NCBI GenBank assembly: GCA_020161855.1
Contig: JAIUNJ010000004.1
Coordinates: forward strand, 248,001-312,000
DNA from: Pseudomonadota bacterium
GTDB taxonomy: Bacteria; Pseudomonadota; Alphaproteobacteria; Rhizobiales; Aestuariivirgaceae
Direction: 5' to 3'
DNA length: 64,000 nt
Shown here: one piece after another, positions 47,902 through 56,222 of the stretch
Numbering within the stretch: the stretch's first letter is position 1
Layout of the letters: every line of letters starts with the position of its first letter
The notes under the pieces: generated by a model
Databases searched by the model: none
Seen by the model: the letters and a program-made list of their open reading frames with translations, nothing else
What the model was told of the DNA's origin: nothing
Made by a program: the position numbers and the translations under genes

Positions 47902-49913
47902 TGGCCGAGCTTCTTCTCGAACTCTTCTCCGAGGAAATCCCCGCCCGCATGCAGTCGAGGGCAGCGGAGGATCTGCGCGCCCTCATCACCAACGGATTGG
48001 TAGAGGCCGGTCTCACCTACGAAGGGGCACAGGCCCATGCCACGCCGCGCCGCCTGGTGCTTTCTGTGGAGGGCCTCAACGCCCGCGCCGCCGACACGCG
48101 CGAGGAGCGCAAGGGCCCGCGCGTCGATGCCCCGCAACCGGCAATCGATGGCTTTCTCAAGTCAACCGGCCTCAGCCTCGACCAACTCACGGTGCAGGAA
48201 GACAAGAAGGGCAGCTTTTATCTCGCGGTGATCAAGAAGGATGGCCGCGACGCCACAGGCATCATCGCTGATCTCGTGCCGCAGGTGATCCGCAGTTTCC
48301 CCTGGCCCAAATCCATGCGCTGGGGTTCAGGAAGCTTGCGCTGGGTGCGGCCGCTTCACTCCATCATCTGCACCTTCGATGGCGAGGTTGTGCCGCTGGA
48401 TGTCGAAGGCATCGCCAGCAGCAACACCACGCGCGGCCACCGCTTCCTCTCGGATGGCGCGATCGCGGTGCGCCGCTTTGAGGATTATGCCCAGAAGCTG
48501 TTCAAGGCCAATGTGATCGTCGATGCGCAGGCGCGCGCCGAGACGATCCGGACCGAGGCCAAGAATCTTGCCTTCGCGCAGGGGCTGGAAGTGGTCGAGG
48601 ATGAGGGCCTGCTGAAGGAAGTGGCCGGTCTTGTCGAGTGGCCGGTGGTTCTGATGGGCGCTTTTGACGAAGCCTATCTTGATGTGCCGCCGGAAGTGAT
48701 CATCACGACGATCAAGAACAATCAGAAGTGCTTCTGCCTGCGCAATGGCAAGACGGGCCTGCTCAGCAACCGCTATCTGCTCGTTTCCAACATGCTGGCA
48801 CGTGACGGTGGCAAGGAGATCATCCGCGGCAATAACAAGGTGATTGCCGCGCGCCTTTCGGATGCGAAGTTTTTCTGGGACCAGGACCGCAAGGTGAAGC
48901 TGACGGACAACCTCGCCAAGCTTGATGCGATCACCTTCCATGCCAAGCTGGGTACGGAAGCGCAGCGCGTGCGCCGCATCGAGGCGCTGGCCGCCGAGAT
49001 CGCCAAGACCATCGGTGCCGACATTGAAAAGGCAAAGCTTGCGGCTCGCCTTGCCAAGGCCGATCTCGTGACCGGCATGGTAGGCGAGTTCCCGGAGCTT
49101 CAGGGGCTCATGGGCCGCTACTATGCCCTTGATCAGGATGTGGATGCCGAGGTGGCCGACGCCATCCGCGATCACTACAAGCCGCAAGGCCCCTCGGATT
49201 CCATTCCGGAATCGAAAATCGGACAGGCCGTGGCGCTGGCCGACAAACTCGATACGTTGGTGGGCTTCTGGTCCATCGACGAGAAGCCAACGGGTTCCAA
49301 GGATCCATACGCACTGCGCCGCGCGGCGCTCGGTGTGATCCGCATCATCCTTGGCAAGGAACTCCGTGTGCGGATGAACAAGATCGAGCCCGATCTTCTC
49401 TCATTCTTCGCGGATCGCCTGAAAGTCTATCTCAAGGATCAGGGCGCCCGCCATGACCTGATCGATGCCGTGTTCGCACTGCCCGGCCAAGATGATCTGC
49501 TGATGGTGGTGAAGCGTGTTGAGGCACTGGGCAAGCTGCTCGAGACCGATGATGGCCGGAACCTGCTGGCCGGCGTGAAGCGCGCCGCCAATATTCTGAA
49601 GATCGAAGAGAAGAAGGACAACCAGCGCTACGCGGGCGATGTGAATTCGGCGCAGCTCATCAAGGGCGAGGAAAAGGCCCTGCATTCCGCCATCACCGTG
49701 CAGTCGGCGCAGGCGCGCAAGGCCATCGAGAATGAAGATTTTGAGGCTGCCATGCGGGCCATCGCCAAGCTGCGCGCGCCCGTCGATGCCTTCTTCGAGC
49801 ATGTGACGGTCAATGACAAGGACCAGACCTTCCGCGTCAACCGCCTGCGTCTGCTGAACCGCATCCGCGAAGCCTGCTCGGAAGTGGCGGATTTCTCCAG
49901 GATCGAGGGCTAG
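47901..49913 (+). CDS. glyS: glycyl-tRNA synthetase beta subunit
   Basis: 670 residues, slightly shorter than E. coli GlyS (689). N-terminus [18 protein letters not shown]3/4-like and HD-like regions in the middle ([40 protein letters not shown]) and a C-terminal anticodon-binding helical domain ending in [15 protein letters not shown]. The last 154 bp exist a second time at 51112-51265, fused to the start of an MFS gene. This copy is complete and coupled to glyQ. Confidence 0.97.
   Translation: MAELLLELFSEEIPARMQSRAAEDLRALITNGLVEAGLTYEGAQAHATPRRLVLSVEGLNARAADTREERKGPRVDAPQPAIDGFLKSTGLSLDQLTVQEDKKGSFYLAVIKKDGRDATGIIADLVPQVIRSFPWPKSMRWGSGSLRWVRPLHSIICTFDGEVVPLDVEGIASSNTTRGHRFLSDGAIAVRRFEDYAQKLFKANVIVDAQARAETIRTEAKNLAFAQGLEVVEDEGLLKEVAGLVEWPVVLMGAFDEAYLDVPPEVIITTIKNNQKCFCLRNGKTGLLSNRYLLVSNMLARDGGKEIIRGNNKVIAARLSDAKFFWDQDRKVKLTDNLAKLDAITFHAKLGTEAQRVRRIEALAAEIAKTIGADIEKAKLAARLAKADLVTGMVGEFPELQGLMGRYYALDQDVDAEVADAIRDHYKPQGPSDSIPESKIGQAVALADKLDTLVGFWSIDEKPTGSKDPYALRRAALGVIRIILGKELRVRMNKIEPDLLSFFADRLKVYLKDQGARHDLIDAVFALPGQDDLLMVVKRVEALGKLLETDDGRNLLAGVKRAANILKIEEKKDNQRYAGDVNSAQLIKGEEKALHSAITVQSAQARKAIENEDFEAAMRAIAKLRAPVDAFFEHVTVNDKDQTFRVNRLRLLNRIREACSEVADFSRIEG
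49760..49913 (+). repeat. glyS 3'-end repeat, copy 1 (parental)
   Basis: From the CATCG at 49760 to the stop codon this segment aligns without gaps to 51112-51265. I count three mismatches in 154 bp, all silent third-position changes. Similarity stops within a few bases after the stop codon. Confidence 0.9.
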
Positions 49914-49930
49914 CCGAGGAACTGACCTGC

Positions 49931-49959
49931 TTGCGGATTTGAGGACCTGCCTGTATAAG
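49931..49959 (+). promoter_or_regulatory. sigma70-like promoter of the riboswitch-cbiM transcript
   Basis: TTGCGG (49931-49936), 17-bp spacer, TATAAG (49954-49959). Transcription would begin near 49966, at the 5' edge of the cobalamin riboswitch. Confidence 0.6.
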
Positions 49960-49961
49960 AT

Positions 49962-50160
49962 TTCATGATGGTGCTGTGGTTGGCTACAACTGCCGCGGCT
50001 GAAAAGGGAACACGGTGCGGAAGACCCCAGAGGGACCAAAGCCGTGGCTGCCCACGCAACTGTAAGCGGTGAGGAGTCCTGCAGATGCCACTGGCCATTT
50101 GGCCGGGAAGGCGCAGGAGACCAGAGACCCGCGAAGTCAGGAGACCTGCCATCAGCAACA
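49962..50160 (+). ncRNA. cobalamin (B12) riboswitch
   Basis: The conserved elements occur in order: GGTGCTGTGG, GAAAAGGGAACACGGTGCGG, a GGCTGCCCACGCAACTGTAA core, GCGGTGAGGAGTC, GCCACTGG, GGGAAGGCGCAGGAGACC and the B12 box AAGTCAGGAGACCTGCC (50134-50150). This is the classic aptamer, which folds on adenosylcobalamin and switches the downstream gene off. An additional hairpin CTGCAC-GATGG-GTGCAG (50190-50206) abuts the GGAGGA ribosome-binding site (50207-50212), pointing to control of translation. No U-run terminator is seen before the start codon. Confidence 0.93.
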
Positions 50161-50218
50161 GGCGCTGCTTCGCGCCGGTCAACTTACATCTGCACGATGG
50201 GTGCAGGGAGGAATAGAC

Positions 50219-50896
50219 ATGCATATCGAACCCGGCGTCGTCGACGGCGCCAAGATTGTTCTCAGTTACGCTACCGCCGCAGCCTCATTTGGGGTGACCG
50301 GCAAGCTGGCATTGGACGCAATCCGGAAGGACGGCGTTGGCGCCCTGGCTTTGCGAGCGGCGATTGCCACGGCGCTCGTCTTTAGCTTCTTCGAAATCCT
50401 GCCGCACCATCCGGTGGGCGTGTCCGAAGTCCACCTTATCCTCGGATCGACTCTCTTCTTGTTGTTTGGTGCAGGCCCGGCCGCCATCGGTCTTGCGCTT
50501 GGCCTTCTCATTCAGGGCGTGTTCTTTGCGCCCTTCGACCTCCCGCAATATGGTATGAACGTCACGATCCTGCTGGTGCCGCTCTTCGCGCTCAACCTTC
50601 TGGCCAAGCGCGTCATCCCTGAAAAGACGGCCTATGTAGACCTCAAGTACAGCCAGGCGCTGGCGCTGTCAGTGAGCTATCAGGGCGGCATTGTTGCTTG
50701 GGTTGCCTTCTGGGCGCTTTACGGGCACGGCTTTGGTGCGGAGAACCTTTCCAATATTGCTTCCTTCGGTCTGGCCTACATGAGCGTTATCCTGCTCGAA
50801 CCGCTGGTCGATCTCGGTGTGCTCGCCGGCGCCAAGGCAGTTAGGCAATTGCAGCGGACCGCAATCGTCCAACCACGTGTTTACCAGTCAGCCTGA
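50219..50896 (+). CDS. cbiM: CbiM-type cobalt ECF transporter substrate-capture protein, solitary
   Basis: 225 residues with about six to seven membrane segments. The extreme N-terminus MHIEPG keeps the His at position 2 that, with the free amino terminus, coordinates Co(II) in CbiM/NikM. HHPVGVSEVHLILGS and LFGAGPAAIGLALGLLIQG match the family core. CbiM normally works with CbiN, CbiQ and CbiO; none follows here. GGAGGA sits seven bases before the ATG. Expression is under the cobalamin riboswitch, so cobalt uptake for B12 synthesis is the natural role. The protein is distant from enteric CbiM, so related metal transport is possible. Confidence 0.82.
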   Translation: MHIEPGVVDGAKIVLSYATAAASFGVTGKLALDAIRKDGVGALALRAAIATALVFSFFEILPHHPVGVSEVHLILGSTLFLLFGAGPAAIGLALGLLIQGVFFAPFDLPQYGMNVTILLVPLFALNLLAKRVIPEKTAYVDLKYSQALALSVSYQGGIVAWVAFWALYGHGFGAENLSNIASFGLAYMSVILLEPLVDLGVLAGAKAVRQLQRTAIVQPRVYQSA

Positions 50897-50923
50897 GTCA
50901 CCTCGGCGTCTGTAGGAGTTCAG

Positions 50924-50955
50924 AAGGCGCTCCATCAAGGTGGGGCGCCTTTTCC
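50924..50955 (+). terminator. Rho-independent terminator after cbiM
   Basis: AAGGCGCTCCA (50924-50934) pairs over 11 bp (one G-U) with TGGGGCGCCTT (50941-50951), followed by TTTCC. Confidence 0.85.
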
Positions 50956-50994
50956 TTTGGTTGCGACATTGGCGGCGCAGCGCTTTTCTAGCGC

Positions 50995-51116
50995 TCTGGT
51001 ACTACGCGGCGTCATGTGCCGGTGTTAGAGCGCGGACATGCACCACGCGCCCGACTCCTCCTATTCCTGGTTCCGGATGGCGATTTCGCTGGCCCTGGCC
51101 ATGATCGGCGGCATCG
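50995..51116 (+). repeat. MFS-gene 5'-end repeat, chimeric copy
   Basis: Aligns without gaps to 56101-56222. By eye there are 15 mismatches in the 43 bp before the ATG, and 8 in the 79 coding bases, six of them silent. The leader AGAGCGCGG before the ATG is shared. Similarity to the MFS gene ends exactly where similarity to glyS begins (CATCG, 51112-51116). Confidence 0.85.
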
Positions 51117-51265
51117 CCAAGCTGCGCGCACCCGTCGATGCCTTCTTCGAGCATGTGACGGTCAACGACAAGGACCAGACCTTCCGCGTCAACCGCCTGC
51201 GTCTGCTGAACCGCATCCGCGAAGCCTGCTCGGAAGTGGCGGATTTCTCCAGAATCGAGGGCTAG
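51038..51265 (+). pseudogene. in-frame chimera: MFS N-terminus fused to glyS C-terminus
   Basis: 75 codons. Residues 1-26 (from [14 protein letters not shown] to AMIGGI) match residues 1-26 of the MFS protein encoded at 56144 with two differences. Residues 27-75 ([14 protein letters not shown] to VADFSRIEG) are identical to the last 49 residues of GlyS. The join keeps the reading frame because both parents share ATC-G at the same codon phase. The product would be part of one membrane helix plus a fragment of the anticodon-binding domain, so no function is expected. I class it as a recombination scar, but it has an intact start, frame and stop and could be translated. Confidence 0.85.
51112..51265 (+). 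repeat. glyS 3'-end repeat, copy 2 (in chimera)
   Basis: Second copy of glyS 49760-49913, beginning at the CATCG shared with the MFS segment. Three silent differences. Confidence 0.9.
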
Positions 51266-51504
51266 AACGCCACCTGCCTCTATTCCGCGATGAGTCTGGT
51301 TGCTCTCTTCGCGGCGTTCTGTCCAAAGCTCTGACGCGTTTTCGTTCCGCTTGAGCAAACGCGTTGCGCGATGCGGAATTTCATCTGCTGCAATGTAACG
51401 TATCGATTCAATCGGAACAGAGTGGCAGAAAGATTGTTGCGTTACTGAAGACCTGTCGCGATCCAGTTTATACTTCGACAGGATTTGCAGAAGAAAATCA
51501 TCCC

Positions 51505-52077
51505 ATGATGATTGACTTACGCGCCGAAGCAGCCGGGATGCAGTCTCAAGAGCAGCAGTGCTCCCGCTTGATGCAGGCCAGTGCGGCCCTCTCTGCATCC
51601 CCCGCAGCGCTTTGGAGCGCCGCATGGACTTCGCTCCGCCGCCACTTGCCGCAGCGGAAATTCATGCAGCTTCTGATGAAATCCGATGGTGCAGCGGCCG
51701 TCGAGTTTGCAATCGTCGCACCGGTCTTCATATTACTCGTCTTCGGCATGATCGCATATGCGATCTATTTTGGCGCGGCGCATTCCGTTCAGCAGTTGGC
51801 TGGCGATGCCGCCAGGGCTGCTGTCGCGGGTCTGGACAGCAGCGAACGCCAGAATCTTGTGAAGCAGTTCATCAGCAAGAACGGCGCTTCCTACTCGTTC
51901 ATAGACGTTTCGAAACTGCAATATTCGGTCGGAAACGCCGCAGCTGACCCGACGCAGCTCGCGGTCGTGTTGTCCTATGATGCCAGGGAACTGCCGATCT
52001 GGGGACTATTGCCCTCGGGCCTGCTTCCGGACGAGACCGTGACTCGCCGGGTGAGTATCCGCATCGGGGGAGTCTAG
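51505..52077 (+). CDS. TadE-like pilus-assembly/minor pilin protein
   Basis: 190 residues as annotated. The TadE-like core is SDGAAAVEFAIVAPVFILLV, one transmembrane helix with the conserved Glu, followed by QLAGDAARAAVAGLD. The start is uncertain: ATGs at 51505, 51508 and 51664 and a TTG at 51364 are all in frame and none has a strong ribosome-binding site; the 51664 start would give 137 residues, closer to usual TadE. The TadG-like gene begins on the base after its stop. No tadA/B/C, cpaB or pilin gene is present in the window. Confidence 0.78.
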   Translation: MMIDLRAEAAGMQSQEQQCSRLMQASAALSASPAALWSAAWTSLRRHLPQRKFMQLLMKSDGAAAVEFAIVAPVFILLVFGMIAYAIYFGAAHSVQQLAGDAARAAVAGLDSSERQNLVKQFISKNGASYSFIDVSKLQYSVGNAAADPTQLAVVLSYDARELPIWGLLPSGLLPDETVTRRVSIRIGGV

Positions 52078-53790
52078 ATGCAGACTGCCTTGCTTGCATT
52101 GATTGCGAGATTTGCCCGTGACGGGCGGGGCAACATAGCCTTGATGAGCTCGCTGCTGTTCTCCGTGCTGGTCATGTGCGCCGCTTTCGGTGTCGACGAG
52201 GGAGCCTTGTACTACGATCGCAGGCAACTTCAGGGCGCGGCCGATGTGGCGGCAATCGTGGCGGCGGGCAATATTGGAAACGCGGATCGCGCCGCCCGCG
52301 CGGCGCTCTTGGACAACGGTTACTTGCCCAAGGATATTGATGGTCTCGGGATTGTGCAGCCAATGGGGCAATACCGGGATGTTTCAGCAATCGAGGTGCA
52401 AACCGGATCCTACCGGCCGGCGAGATCGACTGCACCGGATCAGCGATTCACACCGGGCGGCAGCAATCCGAATGCTGTGCGAGTCTCTGTGAGAAGCCCA
52501 GGCGCGCTCTATTTCGCGTCCATGTTTGCCGAGCCGCCGACTTTGTCGGCGGAAGCCATCGCCAGCACGGAAGCCATTGCTGCATTCTCGATTGGTTCAA
52601 GGCTTCTGAGCCTGAATGACGGGATTCTGAACGCCCTGTTATCCGGTCTTCTGGACACCACCATATCACTCGATGTCATGGACTACACGGCCCTTGCCAA
52701 CGCCAATCTCAGCTTGCCTGATTTTCTCGATGAGCTGGCAAAGGAAGTGGGGTTGAAGGCCGGCACTTATGACGCCTTGCTTGCAGAGAAGGTTACTTAC
52801 CGGCAACTCACGACGGCTCTGTCGAAAGCACTTGCAAAAGATGCATCTGCAAACAGGGCGATGAGCCGCTTCAGCAAACAGGCAGCCTTTTCCCGGAGTG
52901 AGATCCCTCTTTCGGAGCTTTTCAATCTTCGGGATGCAGGCGGCATGACCATCGGCGAGCCCGGGTCGCGTCTGGAGCTGACGGTCAACGCCCTTGAAGT
53001 CGTAGGTGCCAGTGCGGCTTTGGGAGGCGAGAACCAGATTGCGCTCGACCTGTCGACGGCAATCCCGGGCGTGGCTTCCAGCTCGGTTTATCTGACTCTT
53101 GGAGAACGTCCGCAGGGTACATCATGGTTTAACGTTGGCGGCCGTGGGAGCACGGTGCAGACGGCTCAGACCCGCCTCCGTCTCGTTCTCCAGGTTGGCG
53201 GCACTGGCCTGCTTGCAGGGACTACCCTGCGGATTCCGGTCTATCTTGATCTCGCCTTTGCCGAGGCGACGCTTGAGAACATCTATTGCCCGGCCAAGTC
53301 TGGCAAGGACAGGGCCGTACGCATCGCCGCAAAGCCTGGCGTAGCTGATCTCTGGATCGGCGATGTCACGACTGCGCAAATGAAGGATCTGGCAAATCCG
53401 GCGAATGTCAAAGTCGCGACTTTTGCGAAGGTGCCATTGATCACGGTGACCGGCAGCGCTCACGTGAATATCGGCAACATGAAGGCCCGGCCTCTTGATT
53501 TCTCAATAGCCGACATTGAAAGCCATTCCGCAAAGAGCGTCTCCACCACGGATGTTGCGGCTCCTCTCTTTGCTTCGTTGCTGGGTGACCTCAAATTGAC
53601 GGTGAAAGTTGCCGGCCTCGGGCTGAATGCGGATGCGATTGGAACCTCGGTTTCCGATGTGTTGAAGCCACTGGCTCCGGCCGTTGATTCATCGATCCGC
53701 AGCCTTTTGGGCCTCTTGGGCATCAAGGTCGGTGAGGCAGATGTCTGGGCCAATGGTGTACAATGTGGCCGGGCAGTTCTGGTTCAGTGA
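52078..53790 (+). CDS. TadG-like protein (Flp pilus-associated, TadE/G N-terminal domain)
   Basis: 570 residues. The N-terminal RDGRGNIALMSSLLFSVLVM segment is the TadG/TadE-type anchor, followed by AAFGVDEGALYYDRRQLQGA and AADVAAIVAAGN, the usual opening of TadG proteins. The remainder is presumably periplasmic, without a von Willebrand domain that I can identify. The gene starts immediately after the TadE-like stop. The pair looks like an orphan fragment of a tad locus; codon use is less GC-biased than in the flanking housekeeping genes. Confidence 0.78.
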   Translation: MQTALLALIARFARDGRGNIALMSSLLFSVLVMCAAFGVDEGALYYDRRQLQGAADVAAIVAAGNIGNADRAARAALLDNGYLPKDIDGLGIVQPMGQYRDVSAIEVQTGSYRPARSTAPDQRFTPGGSNPNAVRVSVRSPGALYFASMFAEPPTLSAEAIASTEAIAAFSIGSRLLSLNDGILNALLSGLLDTTISLDVMDYTALANANLSLPDFLDELAKEVGLKAGTYDALLAEKVTYRQLTTALSKALAKDASANRAMSRFSKQAAFSRSEIPLSELFNLRDAGGMTIGEPGSRLELTVNALEVVGASAALGGENQIALDLSTAIPGVASSSVYLTLGERPQGTSWFNVGGRGSTVQTAQTRLRLVLQVGGTGLLAGTTLRIPVYLDLAFAEATLENIYCPAKSGKDRAVRIAAKPGVADLWIGDVTTAQMKDLANPANVKVATFAKVPLITVTGSAHVNIGNMKARPLDFSIADIESHSAKSVSTTDVAAPLFASLLGDLKLTVKVAGLGLNADAIGTSVSDVLKPLAPAVDSSIRSLLGLLGIKVGEADVWANGVQCGRAVLVQ

Positions 53791-53838
53791 TAAGCTGCCA
53801 GCGGCGGCAATGACCTGAGGTCATTCTAGTGCCCGGCC

Positions 53839-54654
53839 TCAAGATGCTTTCGGCAATCCGCTCTGCGTTTCCGGAGCGGCGAAGTAGTTCATTGATGGGT
53901 TGATGGAATGCTGGGCTGAGAAGCTAAGTAGAGTTTCCTGTACGTGGTTGCGCAGGGCCTCTTCAGCCTTCAAGGGCAGCGTGCATCCGACAACGAGCAA
54001 GGAATTCTCGCGCCAGTCCATGACGGGTACTGCAATGGTCTGCAGGCGCGGATCCGTTTCTCCATGCACCAGAGCGTATCGTCTCTCTCGAACCTCCTTG
54101 ATAATGTTCTGCATCGAGGCAACGCCATCCGCACTCTCGCCCTGCATTTCCGACTCGCGACTGATCAAGGCGCTTGTTTGTGCTGGAGACAGATATGCCG
54201 CGAAAACGCGGCCGGCCGCGGTTCGCGTGACGGGCATAACGTGCCCAGGCAGTGTGTTCACGCCGATGGGGTTGTCTGCATAGGTCCAACGAACAATCAC
54301 AGGCCCCGCCGACGTCCAGATGGAGAGAAAAACATGGCAGCCTGTTTCACGGGCAAGTTCTTGCAGGTTGTTTTCAACCAGTGCGAACAGATCAATCTGC
54401 CTCATGGCTGCCAGACCCAGATGAATGCAGTTCCTGCCGAGCGCATATTGGCCGTGCCTGTGACTCTGCACGGCGAAATTTCTCTTCACAAATGTTGTAA
54501 GATAGCGATGAACCTTGCTGGGTGCTTCATGGCAAGCGTGGCTGAGTTCGCTCAACGATAGCGGTTGTGTTGCCTTTCCGAGCGCTTCAAGAATGCTCAA
54601 AGCGGTATCGAGCGATTTGATCCCCGCCGGATCGTGTCCGTATTCATGATCCAT
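53839..54654 (-). CDS. IclR-family transcriptional regulator
   Basis: 271 residues from MDHEYGHDPAGIKSLD; AAGGA lies six bases before this ATG, and a GTG two codons upstream overlaps the site. The winged helix occupies about residues 12-70 (SLDTALSILEALGKATQPLS, SKVHRYLTTFVKRNF), and the IclR effector domain follows (LFALVENNLQELARETGCHVFL, TAAGRVFAAYL). It converges on tadG. Target and ligand are unknown; the nearest divergent gene is 600 bp away. Confidence 0.87.
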   Translation of the reverse strand: MDHEYGHDPAGIKSLDTALSILEALGKATQPLSLSELSHACHEAPSKVHRYLTTFVKRNFAVQSHRHGQYALGRNCIHLGLAAMRQIDLFALVENNLQELARETGCHVFLSIWTSAGPVIVRWTYADNPIGVNTLPGHVMPVTRTAAGRVFAAYLSPAQTSALISRESEMQGESADGVASMQNIIKEVRERRYALVHGETDPRLQTIAVPVMDWRENSLLVVGCTLPLKAEEALRNHVQETLLSFSAQHSINPSMNYFAAPETQSGLPKAS

Positions 54655-54660
54655 CGTCAC

Positions 54661-55267
54661 TCCTTCGCGCCAATACTACGACCTCGTCTCCAGAGCCGCC
54701 GGGCGCGCAATTGCGGATATTATAGATCGTGCCATCTTTCACGAGGCTGTAACGGAGCCTCAATTGGAGAGGTGTGTTTCATGCTTGTGAATAGCAAGCC
54801 ACGGCGCAGATTAATCTTGTAGTGGCCGATACGTTCCGGCGGCGCACGTCCAATATGTATCTTATGTGTCCGGTCTTGTTACGCAGTTTCGCGCTTGGCG
54901 ATATGAGGGTTGCAGCAAGAAAGACTCAGTTCCGCATGGTGAAACGCAGAGCGCTTTAAATTAATCCGTTTACTGACATTTATACACGTGCCGATCATCT
55001 GTTTCTAAGCGCCGGCACATACATTGCTCGTCCATGAGCTGTTGATGGCTCGCAGGAGATCGCAGTGTTGGCGGAATACCTCATTGCCGGAATTCAGACG
55101 CTACCGTGTTCAACTTCGAATGAGAGCAAGATTGTTGCACCGCGCAACAATCCTGCATCGTTCGGGACGGCAGATATCGTCCCGGCAACCAACAATGCGC
55201 AACTGGCCGATGTTCACGCAAAACGCAGCGGCCGCCGGTTCACCGCGAAGATATGGGAGAAGGTATT
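54661..55267. other. 607-bp intergenic region, relatively A/T-rich
   Basis: No gene seen. Short frames here lack coding character. The stretch is visibly richer in A/T than the rest (for example CGCTTTAAATTAATCCGTTT near 54952), and it presumably contains divergent promoters for the IclR gene and the secreted protein. No tRNA, repeat or terminator was recognised. Confidence 0.5.
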
Positions 55268-55957
55268 ATGCAGTTGAGAAAATGCACAGAAGCTCTGGCC
55301 ATTGCGGCCCTCGCCGCTTTCATCTGGGCCGGTCAGGGCACTGCTGCGGGTTTGGTTGACCGCGTTGGTGGCGTTGTTGGCAAAGTGACCAAAGACGTCA
55401 GCAAGTCGGTAGGCAGCACTGTTGGAAAGACGACATCAGGGCTTTCCAGCGCCACTTCCAGCCTCGGCAAGGCCGCAGGTGGTCTTGCAAGCAGCAGCAG
55501 CTCGGGCGGCACGAACACCACGACACTCGGCTCCAAGACTGGAACATCGGCGAAAGTGACAAGCGGCAATGGTACCATTGAAGCTGCTGTTCAGGACCGG
55601 CTCAACAGTATGAGCCGCAAGCAGCTTGCCGCAGTCTGCAACTCTGTCGGCGGCAACGGCTGCAGTACCGCCACGCGGCAACAACTGCTGGGAATCATTG
55701 ACGTGCGGATGGAGACGATGGGGCCCCGTCGGCTGGCGAGTCTTTGCGTCTCAATCAATGGTGGCTGCGGCGGCACCCGCATCCGCCCAAGGCCGCCGGG
55801 AACTGTCGATCCCGATGGGAAGCCTGGGCCGATCAAGGCCTGGCGTTCTGGCAGCAAGGTTGACCAGGATGTCATTCTGACCTGCCGGAAGATTCTTGCT
55901 TCGCCGAAAAAATACGACCCTGGCATGGTCAAGCTGTGCCGGGCAGTGAAACTCTGA
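55268..55957 (+). CDS. secreted hypothetical protein with a duplicated cysteine unit
   Basis: 229 residues from MQLRKCTEALAIAALAAF, a Sec signal peptide (cleavage near residue 27, TAAG). GGGAGAAGG lies before this ATG; an ATG five codons upstream is less likely. Residues 30-90 are Gly/Ser/Thr/Lys-rich. A unit of about 36 residues then occurs twice: RLNSMSRKQLAAVCNSVGG and RMETMGPRRLASLCVSINGG, each with a pair of cysteines (C...GC). A C-terminal DQDVILTCRKILASPKKYD segment carries another pair. No known family recognised; exported structural or binding protein. Confidence 0.65.
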   Translation: MQLRKCTEALAIAALAAFIWAGQGTAAGLVDRVGGVVGKVTKDVSKSVGSTVGKTTSGLSSATSSLGKAAGGLASSSSSGGTNTTTLGSKTGTSAKVTSGNGTIEAAVQDRLNSMSRKQLAAVCNSVGGNGCSTATRQQLLGIIDVRMETMGPRRLASLCVSINGGCGGTRIRPRPPGTVDPDGKPGPIKAWRSGSKVDQDVILTCRKILASPKKYDPGMVKLCRAVKL

Positions 55958-56100
55958 TCGGCCGTCTTTTACGGCCAGACACCTTGATCTGATATCCAAC
56001 TGAAGCTTCACCGACACCCGGTGGCGTGCGGGGACGAAATCCTTGTGCGTCACCGGAGCCTGGCGGCCTCTCGCCTTGCTTCCGGGCCACAATTGCTGAG

Positions 56101-56222
56101 TCTGGCACTACGCCACCGCCGCCCGGGGTGATAGAGCGCGGCAATGCAATACGCGCCCGACTCCTCTTATTCATGGTTTCGCATGGCCATCTCGCTGGCC
56201 CTGGCCATGATCGGCGGCATCG
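56101..56222 (+). repeat. MFS-gene 5'-end repeat, parental copy
   Basis: Covers 43 bp before the MFS start codon and its first 79 coding bases; ungapped partner of 50995-51116. Confidence 0.85.

Noticed and set aside
51038-51265. Insertion-sequence or integrase-mediated target duplication as explanation of the glyS repeat
   Set aside because: No transposase or integrase gene, no terminal inverted repeats, and the repeat is joined to another gene rather than flanking an element; a recombination joint fits better.
53809-53825. AATGACC-TGA-GGTCATT hairpin between the TadG-like and IclR genes as a terminator
   Set aside because: Short A/T-containing stem without a U-run on either strand; left unannotated.
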